In this document: one piece after another, positions 1 to 5,204 of the stretch
How positions within the stretch are numbered: position 1 is the stretch's first letter
How the letters are laid out: each line of letters begins with the position of its first letter
NCBI GenBank assembly: GCA_937952895.1
Contig: CALFYC010000079.1
Span: forward strand, 1 to 5,204
Reading direction: 5' to 3'
DNA from: an uncultured Neisseriaceae bacterium
GTDB lineage: Bacteria > Pseudomonadota > Gammaproteobacteria > Burkholderiales > UBA11063
Length of the DNA: 5,204 nucleotides
Notes under the pieces: model-generated
Databases searched by the model: none
Told to the model about the DNA's origin: nothing
What the model saw: only the letters and a program-made list of their open reading frames with translations
Program-made: the position numbers and the translations under genes

Positions 1-13
1 AGACTCTATCTAT

Positions 14-76
14 TTGTATATTACTTAAATAATCAAATCATGCTTACTATATTATATAATAGTTATTTAAATACAA
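14..76 (-). repeat. AT-rich imperfect inverted repeat at the end of the last gene
   Basis: TTGTAT (14-19) plus TTAAATAA (25-32) pair with TTATTTAAATACAA (63-76), giving 14 pairs with a 5-base bulge and a 30-base loop. The right arm covers the last codons and the stop of the small exported gene. On the minus strand it is not followed by a T-run and contains almost no G-C pairs, so it is at best a weak 3' end structure rather than a standard intrinsic terminator. It may be chance in such AT-rich DNA. Confidence 0.2.
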
Positions 77-488
77 TGTTATTAGCATAAGTTTTACATA
101 ACTCATAGCTATCAATTGCAGATTTTTTTAAACAAATTGTGGCTAATGCGTGATATGTTCCAGGTTTGGAGATTTCACATTGTTGAGTTGATATAGTATC
201 TGAAATATCCTGATTAATTTTTGCATAAAATGGTTTAAAAATAAAGCAGTTAGCTCCTAATACGTTAAAAGTAATTCTAATTTGTGCTTGTGAATCTGAT
301 TCATTTATATCTTTGATAAGATAGCGATAAGAAATATCTAATTTAGCATTTTTAGTTGTTAACTTAGCAGATGGGGTATGTATATCCAGTAAATTTTCAG
401 ACTGATTCATTAATTGGTTACCCATATCATTATTGGCTGCAAATGTGCTTATACTTATAAAGATTAATATGCTGAATAATTTAGTCAT
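63..488 (-). CDS. Small exported protein of unknown family, four cysteines
   Basis: I do not recognise this 141-residue protein. Residues 1-17 are a convincing signal peptide: short basic start MTK, hydrophobic LFSILIFISISTF, then a probable cut at TFA-AN. No lipobox is present, so a soluble periplasmic or secreted protein is expected. The mature part (~124 residues) has no further membrane segment. From about residue 45 it alternates polar and hydrophobic residues (KLDISYRYLI, QIRITFNVLG, YHALATICL, NNIVFK), as in a small beta-sandwich. Its four cysteines (C81, C104, C119, C131) could make two disulfides. The start is backed by AGGA 8 bases upstream and the gene begins 24 bases after the GH20 stop, so both are probably made from one mRNA. 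A role beside the GH20 enzyme, such as glycan binding, is guesswork from position. It has its own signal peptide, which argues against its being a broken-off GH20 domain. Confidence 0.85.
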   Translation of the reverse strand: MTKLFSILIFISISTFAANNDMGNQLMNQSENLLDIHTPSAKLTTKNAKLDISYRYLIKDINESDSQAQIRITFNVLGANCFIFKPFYAKINQDISDTISTQQCEISKPGTYHALATICLKKSAIDSYELCKTYANNIVFK

Positions 489-496
489 GTGAGATG

Positions 497-500
497 TCCT
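497..500 (-). promoter_or_regulatory. Shine-Dalgarno of the small exported gene
   Basis: The minus strand reads AGGA, 8 bases before the ATG at 488, within the 24-base gap after the GH20 stop. It confirms this ATG as the start and shows that the short gene is separately translated. Confidence 0.65.
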
Positions 501-512
501 GCTTAATTTGTG

Positions 513-2873
513 TTAATTATTTGATTTACATGCTTTAGGTGCTTCAAGCGCTATTCCATTTGGGTAACCACGATATTTGACTCCATAAATTGCATTTAAA
601 TAAGCTAAAAAGCCAGTTTTACCACAACCTAATCGTTTTGTTAGACTAAACCAATTAGGGTAATCAGAGTTAGTTGTGATTTCTTCGCGTGACCATGATG
701 CTTCTGATAGCCCTGCCATTTTTGGTAATGCCATATAGATTAAACTATCAAAATCAGGAATTACGTCAGTCCATAGCGCACCTTCAATTCCAAAAATTTT
801 ATCTGGATATTTATTGGTTTTATTTTTAATTGCTGCACTGGTAGCTACAGAGGATTTTAAAGCAGTATAGGTATTTGAGTAATTGGTTGCCCAGGAAAAT
901 CCAGGTTCTTCCTTATCTGGAGAGTAAGCTATATCAAAATAAGTTAAATCAGCAAATGCTGTGATTGTATTATAGCCTGCATTGGATAGCTGAATTGTTG
1001 AAGAAATCCCCGATTCCATAGTTTTCCATACCCAAATATGTCCGGTTTTTGTTGAGTTTAAATTGAGTTGGTCAATTGAATTATCATCATTTTGGACCAA
1101 TTCATGCCATCCTGAAAATTTAATCTGTTTAAGTTCTGAGTTGGAAGAGAGTTTATTAAAAAATAAGTGCTCTTTTTCTAATGCAGATAAATTTGGCCAA
1201 TCTTTACAAGTTGGTGAATTAACCCATGCATACTTACTTACCTCATCACCGCCAACACTTATTTCATGTGGAATGAAGTATACTGTTGATTGTTGGCTAA
1301 ATATTTTGTCAGTGCTAAGAATAATTTGATTAATTGCTTGTTTAAATTGGCTATTTGTATCATATTTACATACAGGTAGCATATTATAATTAGACCCTGT
1401 AAATGAATTATAATCACCTTCGTCATAGAATATTTCAGGTAAAGCTTTCATCATAGCCCTAGCATGAACCGGAATCTCAATTTCTGGAATTATTGTAATT
1501 GCCCTTAAATTGGCATATTTAATAATATCAGTCATTTCATCTATAGTATAGAAATTTCCATATTTAGTGTTGATATTAGGTAAATTTGCACTACTTAATT
1601 GTTTATTTAAATTACCTTGTTGAAGATCAGTGCCTATAATTTTTTGGTTAAACCCCCTAGTGCTGCCTATTGCTGTTAAATTAGGATAATTAGGAATCTC
1701 TAATCTAAATGCTTCATCATCAGTTAAATGTAAATGTAGTGTATTTAATTTATGGGTTGCCATAATATCAATCACTTGCTTAATTTCATTAGGTGTGAAA
1801 TAATGTCTTGCAACATCAAGTAATAAGCCGCGATATTTAAATCTTGGATAATCTTGAATTTCTAGATTAGGAATATGGATTTTATTTTGATTTAAAATTT
1901 GACGTAATGTTATAAAACCATAAAATAATCCAGCATTAGTATTTGCTCCAATAGTTATTTTGCCATTTTTAATAAATAAATTATAGGCTTCGGGGTTATT
2001 TTTAATTTTTTTTAAATCAACATGGCTTAATGTGATTTGATTACTTATTTTATTGTGTGAATTTATTGTTACCTTTAAATCATTCGTTAAAGTGTTTTTT
2101 ATGAAATCTTCAACTAAATTACTATTGGGCATATTGTTTATAATATCGATATTGTTGGTAATTTTTGTTGTACCTTGCATTGTGCGAAAATTTGCAGGTG
2201 TTGGGATAATCATGTTATCGGTAGTTATTGTTGAAGAATCGTGCCAATTAGAATTAGTATTTTGGTGAATGCCTTGTTTTACTGATTCTATATTATAATC
2301 TAAAAACGTATAAATGTTTTTATTGGTGGCTAAATTAATAGCTTGGTTATTCACAATAATAAAAAAGCTTTGTGGGGCTGATGTGTATTTGAGTACTTGA
2401 CCTTGATTGCTATGTAAGATGCGAATTAGATATTTAGTTGATTTTAAAAGCGGATATGAAGATACTGGTGCTAATACTGTTGTAAAAGCATAACTTAGAT
2501 CGCTTTCAGTAAAATTAGTTTTTTTAAGAGCCAGGTTAGAGCAATTTTGCCCACCCGATTTACAAATCTGCATAACAATATCAGCATTGGTTTTTTTAGC
2601 CTTATATAAGACTCGTGGCATATAAAACCCAATTTGCCAATTATTTAATTGTTCCCCTTGATTTGTAAATTCTATAAATATAGAAAATGCTTTTGGGTTA
2701 GCATCAAGCCCCATTCCATTTAATGAAAATGCTTTATATGCATTATTTCCATTAACTTGACCAATGGTGATATGGTTGATATTAAGATTTATGTTAGAAG
2801 TAGTTGCCATTACTTTTACTAATGGCAACATAAAGATAATTAGTAAGCTTCGCCAAATTAGGTTATTTAGCAT
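513..2873 (-). CDS. Exported GH20 beta-N-acetylhexosaminidase (chitobiase-like)
   Basis: A 786-residue glycoside hydrolase family 20 enzyme, expected to release terminal GlcNAc (or GalNAc) from chitooligosaccharides or related glycans by substrate-assisted catalysis. Residues 1-23 look like a signal peptide (hydrophobic LLIIFMLPLV, likely cut after VMA), so it should act in the periplasm or outside. Roughly 28-175 resembles the N-terminal carbohydrate-binding-like domain of chitobiases (NNWQIGFY), ~220-330 the GH20b domain, and ~343-750 the catalytic barrel starting YPRFKYRGLLLDVARHYF. R348 is the expected substrate-binding Arg and D543-E544 in VGGDEV the catalytic pair (bases 1242-1247); W616, Y645, W661 and W701 match the active-site aromatics. 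Six cysteines could form three disulfides. Oddities: E466 replaces Asp in PEID, S539 replaces His before GGDE, D703 replaces Glu in LWxE, F389 replaces Trp in DDxGWR, and the C-terminal Ig-like domain of classical chitobiases is absent. The start has a good Shine-Dalgarno. The family is sure, the exact substrate is not. Confidence 0.93.
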   Translation of the reverse strand: MLNNLIWRSLLIIFMLPLVKVMATTSNINLNINHITIGQVNGNNAYKAFSLNGMGLDANPKAFSIFIEFTNQGEQLNNWQIGFYMPRVLYKAKKTNADIVMQICKSGGQNCSNLALKKTNFTESDLSYAFTTVLAPVSSYPLLKSTKYLIRILHSNQGQVLKYTSAPQSFFIIVNNQAINLATNKNIYTFLDYNIESVKQGIHQNTNSNWHDSSTITTDNMIIPTPANFRTMQGTTKITNNIDIINNMPNSNLVEDFIKNTLTNDLKVTINSHNKISNQITLSHVDLKKIKNNPEAYNLFIKNGKITIGANTNAGLFYGFITLRQILNQNKIHIPNLEIQDYPRFKYRGLLLDVARHYFTPNEIKQVIDIMATHKLNTLHLHLTDDEAFRLEIPNYPNLTAIGSTRGFNQKIIGTDLQQGNLNKQLSSANLPNINTKYGNFYTIDEMTDIIKYANLRAITIIPEIEIPVHARAMMKALPEIFYDEGDYNSFTGSNYNMLPVCKYDTNSQFKQAINQIILSTDKIFSQQSTVYFIPHEISVGGDEVSKYAWVNSPTCKDWPNLSALEKEHLFFNKLSSNSELKQIKFSGWHELVQNDDNSIDQLNLNSTKTGHIWVWKTMESGISSTIQLSNAGYNTITAFADLTYFDIAYSPDKEEPGFSWATNYSNTYTALKSSVATSAAIKNKTNKYPDKIFGIEGALWTDVIPDFDSLIYMALPKMAGLSEASWSREEITTNSDYPNWFSLTKRLGCGKTGFLAYLNAIYGVKYRGYPNGIALEAPKACKSNN

Positions 2874-2882
2874 TACTTGAAA

Positions 2883-2887
2883 CCTTT
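2883..2887 (-). promoter_or_regulatory. Shine-Dalgarno of the GH20 gene, overlapping the dnaN stop
   Basis: The minus strand reads TAAAGG across the dnaN stop codon (TAA at 2888-2886); AAAGG then lies 8 bases before the GH20 ATG at 2873. Sharing bases with the dnaN stop supports co-transcription and possibly coupled translation. No promoter or terminator fits in the 12-base gap. Confidence 0.7.
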
Positions 2888-3992
2888 ATGCTCTTAAAGG
2901 CATAATGACTGATTTAAAGTCGGTTTCATTTGGAATGGTTACTAATACGCTTCTTTGTCCATCAAAGAAAGCCCATTGTAAATATTCACTTTCGGAATTA
3001 CTTAATAATTCACGCACATAGTTAATATTAAAATTAACTTTAAGTGCTGTTTCGTATGCAAACTCTACTTCTAATTCATCACGTGAATCTTCTTGTTCTT
3101 CATTATGACATGAAATAGCTAATTTATTATAGCTAAGATCAAAAGTTATGGTTTTTAATTTATCAATTCCAATTACCGATACTCGATCAACAGCTTGTAA
3201 TAAATTTTGGCGATTAATTAAACATAATTTATCATTACTCATTGGAATAACTCGTTCATAGTCAGGGTATTTTCCGTCAATTACTTTGGTTATCAATTGT
3301 TTGCTTGATGTTTCAAAAAACACTTGAGTTGGATAAATTTTAATTAATAAATCTTCCCCGCTATCTTCAAGAAGTTTGTATAATTCTAAAATAGTTTTAC
3401 GTGGAATAATCGTGCTACTATTAGGAACTGTGTCACTTAATGGAGTAGTTGCAAATCCCAATCGATGAGCGTCTGTTGCTACTAAATTTAGTTGACCATT
3501 TTTAACTTCAAAAAGCATACCATTTAAAAAACCACGGCTATCTTTATCAGCCATTGCATATTGAATTTGTCCGATTAAACCTTTTAAAATCATCTGGTTA
3601 ATCGAAAATTGACAAATTAGATCATCATGTACCTTAATTAATGGATAATGTTCAGCAGGAGGGCTTTGTAAGGTAAATTTAGTTTTACCTGATTTAATTA
3701 ATACTTTATTGTCCTGACGTTCAAAAGTAATATCTACATTTTCAGTAAAAATTTTTAAAATATCTTGTAATTTTTTACCCGGCAAAGTAATTGTAAAATC
3801 TTCACCTTCCATATCACCAGAACTAATAATACTTACTTGAATTTCCATATCATTAGCAATAGTTGTTATATTATTATGAATTTTCTTGATATACACATTA
3901 GATAAAATGGGCATTGTCATTTTTTTATCGACAAACCCATTGGTTAATACTAATGGTTTTAATAAGATATCACGTTTCAGTTTTAACAACAT
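2886..3992 (-). CDS. dnaN: DNA polymerase III beta subunit (sliding clamp)
   Basis: DnaN is the ring-shaped dimer that tethers DNA polymerase III and other clamp-binding proteins to DNA. I place the start at the ATG at 3992 (368 residues; E. coli has 366) rather than the in-frame ATG at 4013. Only the former has a well-spaced Shine-Dalgarno (AAGGA, 10 bases away), and its product starts MLLKLKRDILLKPL, which aligns with family N-termini. The longer version (375 residues) would overlap dnaA by 8 bases. Three clamp domains are recognisable: the first holds MTMPILSNVYI, the second FLNGMLFEV and the peptide-cleft motif ATDAHRL (172-178 from my start, one off E. coli T172-L177), the third begins after VIDGKYPDYERVIP. 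The C-terminus is VIMPLRA where E. coli has VVMPMRL; this tail lines the binding cleft. It follows dnaA by 13 bases and is very probably co-transcribed with it. Confidence 0.98.
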   Translation of the reverse strand: MLLKLKRDILLKPLVLTNGFVDKKMTMPILSNVYIKKIHNNITTIANDMEIQVSIISSGDMEGEDFTITLPGKKLQDILKIFTENVDITFERQDNKVLIKSGKTKFTLQSPPAEHYPLIKVHDDLICQFSINQMILKGLIGQIQYAMADKDSRGFLNGMLFEVKNGQLNLVATDAHRLGFATTPLSDTVPNSSTIIPRKTILELYKLLEDSGEDLLIKIYPTQVFFETSSKQLITKVIDGKYPDYERVIPMSNDKLCLINRQNLLQAVDRVSVIGIDKLKTITFDLSYNKLAISCHNEEQEDSRDELEVEFAYETALKVNFNINYVRELLSNSESEYLQWAFFDGQRSVLVTIPNETDFKSVIMPLRA

Positions 3993-4002
3993 ATCTAAAC
4001 TA

Positions 4003-4007
4003 TCCTT
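4003..4007 (-). promoter_or_regulatory. Shine-Dalgarno of dnaN that decides its start
   Basis: The minus strand reads AAGGA here, followed by ten bases and the ATG at 3992. It overlaps the dnaA stop codon (TAA at 4008-4006), so ribosomes finishing dnaA would be placed for dnaN. The upstream ATG at 4013 has no purine-rich stretch before it. Confidence 0.7.
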
Positions 4008-5204
4008 AAACATTTAACATTTGAATTAATAAACTATATTCACGTTCTATTTTTTGATCAGTTTTACGTAATCCGGTAATAGTCTTTTGTGCGTGAATAA
4101 CCGTTGAGTGATCACGTCCACCAAACGCTTCACCAATTGCCGGAAGGCTGTGTTGGGTGAGTTCTTTTGCTAATGTCATTGCAATTTGTCTCGGTCTTGC
4201 AATAATTTGGGTGCGTTTGTTGGAGAGTAAATCGGAGATTTTTATTTTATAAAAATCACAGATGGTTTTTTGAATATCATCGATTGAAACTGATCGGTTT
4301 TCTACCGCTAAAATATCCATCAAGGCTTCTTTAGCAACAGCAAGACTGATGCCTTTTCCTGAAAATTGAGCTTGATAAATAACTTTATTTAAAGCACCTT
4401 CTAATTCACGTACGTTTGATTTAATATTTTGTGCAATAAAAAAAGCTACTTCATTATCTAAATTGATATTACTATCTTCAGCTTTAAGTTTCAAAATTGC
4501 CACACGCATTTCTAATTCAGGAGGTTGGATTTCTACTGTTAGACCGGAGGCAAAGCGAGAAATTAAGCGCTCGTTAAGATTGGAGATATTTTTTGGGTAA
4601 GTATCACAAGTCATAATGATTTGTTTATTCCGATCAAGGAGGGCATTGAAGGTATAAAAAAACTCTTCTTGAGTTTTGGTTTTATCTCCAGCAATAAATT
4701 GAATATCATCCATTAATAATAAATCAAGGCCATTATAATATTTTTTTAGTTCATCAAAACCTTGTCGCATCGAGGCTTTAACCACATCTTGGATATAATC
4801 ATTAGCATGTAAGTAACGAATTTTAGCTTTGGGGTTTTTTTTGTGAATTTCATTACCAATGGCTTGCATTAAATGTGTTTTACCTAACCCAACTCCACCA
4901 TAAATAAAGAGAGGGTTATGATTTTTATTTCCCGGCTTTTGAGTAATATGCATACCAATTGCATAAGCTAATTGATTAGAGTTTCCTCGCACCAAAGAAT
5001 CAAAAGTATAATGCGCATTTAATTTGGTTGCATGTTGTAATGTTTCTTGAATTTCTTTTAAGTGTTTAGAGTTAGAGTGTGTTTTATTCTGAGATATTTC
5101 AGGATGCTTTGTTGCGTTATCTCGTCTACTTGTTATCAATTTAATATTGTTATTACCACTAAGTTCAAAAAGGATGTGTGAAATTCGATCCCAATATCTA
5201 TTTT
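4006..5204 (-). CDS. dnaA: Chromosomal replication initiator DnaA, 5'-partial
   Basis: DnaA is the AAA+ ATPase that binds DnaA boxes at oriC, melts the origin and loads the DnaB helicase. The frame is open to the window edge, so the N-terminus is missing; about 398 residues are visible. The first ~25 (NRYWDRISHILFELSG...) match the end of domain I, so the TTG at 5139 is an in-frame codon, not the start. A short polar linker (domain II) follows. Counting from the TTG codon as residue 1, domain III shows Walker A GGVGLGKTH (81-89), Walker B LLLMDDIQF (140-148), the box VII arginines R191 and R195, and sensor-2 R244 in NVRELEGAL. These sit exactly 90 below E. coli R281, R285 and R334. Domain IV has ARPRQIAM (314-321) and the DnaA-box reading motif GGRDHSTVIHA (340-350). 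It ends at the position equivalent to the E. coli C-terminus. The sequence is most like Betaproteobacteria. All key residues are intact. Confidence 0.98.
   Translation of the reverse strand, partial: NRYWDRISHILFELSGNNNIKLITSRRDNATKHPEISQNKTHSNSKHLKEIQETLQHATKLNAHYTFDSLVRGNSNQLAYAIGMHITQKPGNKNHNPLFIYGGVGLGKTHLMQAIGNEIHKKNPKAKIRYLHANDYIQDVVKASMRQGFDELKKYYNGLDLLLMDDIQFIAGDKTKTQEEFFYTFNALLDRNKQIIMTCDTYPKNISNLNERLISRFASGLTVEIQPPELEMRVAILKLKAEDSNINLDNEVAFFIAQNIKSNVRELEGALNKVIYQAQFSGKGISLAVAKEALMDILAVENRSVSIDDIQKTICDFYKIKISDLLSNKRTQIIARPRQIAMTLAKELTQHSLPAIGEAFGGRDHSTVIHAQKTITGLRKTDQKIEREYSLLIQMLNV

Noticed and set aside
51..60. ATTATATAAT palindrome containing TATAAT on both strands
   Set aside because: No convincing -35 element lies at 16-18 bases on either strand, and such motifs are common in AT-rich gaps.
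1..62. Search for another gene or a terminator in the left-edge gap
   Set aside because: No start codon with a ribosome binding site, no GC-rich hairpin and no T-run is visible; the stretch is too short to judge what follows.
1063..1329. Plus-strand open frame of 88 codons inside the GH20 gene
   Set aside because: It lies wholly antisense to the conserved catalytic region, including the GGDE codons, and its translation resembles no known protein.
2053..2268. Plus-strand open frame of 71 codons with a hydrophobic stretch
   Set aside because: It is antisense to the GH20b part of the GH20 gene. Its hydrophobic run comes from reading Asn/Ile-rich AT codons backwards and is not evidence of a membrane protein.
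2347..2355. TTATTCACA, an exact match to the DnaA box consensus TTATNCACA
   Set aside because: It is a single copy inside the GH20 gene with no cluster of boxes or unwinding element around it. About 0.4 such matches are expected by chance in 5.2 kb of this composition, so it is not evidence of an origin.
63..2873. GH20 gene and small gene as a frameshifted single chitobiase
   Set aside because: The small gene has its own signal peptide, Shine-Dalgarno and ATG, and no obvious likeness to the chitobiase C-terminal domain, so two separate genes fit better.

Overview
The window is fully used by four tightly packed genes, all on the minus strand, so transcription runs from high to low coordinates: dnaA (5' end cut off by the right edge), dnaN, a large exported GH20 beta-N-acetylhexosaminidase (chitobiase-like), and a small exported protein of unknown family. 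No RNA gene, mobile element, CRISPR array or clear terminator is visible. The only stretch without a gene is the 62 bases at the left edge.

Organism: DnaA and DnaN read like those of Betaproteobacteria (for example the ELTQHSLPAIGEAFGGRDH stretch of DnaA and the VIMPLRA end of the clamp). The DNA is AT-rich, roughly one third G+C by eye, which is unusual for that class. A low-GC betaproteobacterium, perhaps in or near the Neisseriales, is my best guess; this is inference from protein flavour, not a database result. Double-membrane export is implied by the signal peptides on both downstream genes.

Layout: dnaA (5204 to 4006) is followed by dnaN, whose best-supported start (3992) lies 13 bases after the dnaA stop. 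The GH20 gene (2873 to 513) begins 12 bases after dnaN, with its Shine-Dalgarno overlapping the dnaN stop codon. The 141-residue gene (488 to 63) begins 24 bases after that. The spacing, shared strand and individual ribosome binding sites suggest one transcript driven from a promoter upstream of dnaA, outside the window.

How the genes relate: DnaA and DnaN start replication and provide the sliding clamp. The two downstream genes have no evident role in replication; they look like an exported amino-sugar scavenging pair sitting where recF or gyrB normally lies. The GH20 enzyme keeps the catalytic Asp-Glu pair but carries conservative swaps at several otherwise near-invariant active-site positions and lacks the C-terminal domain of classical chitobiases. 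I see no sign of a wholly new system; the noteworthy points are this gene order, the altered GH20 active site and the unrecognised small exported protein.
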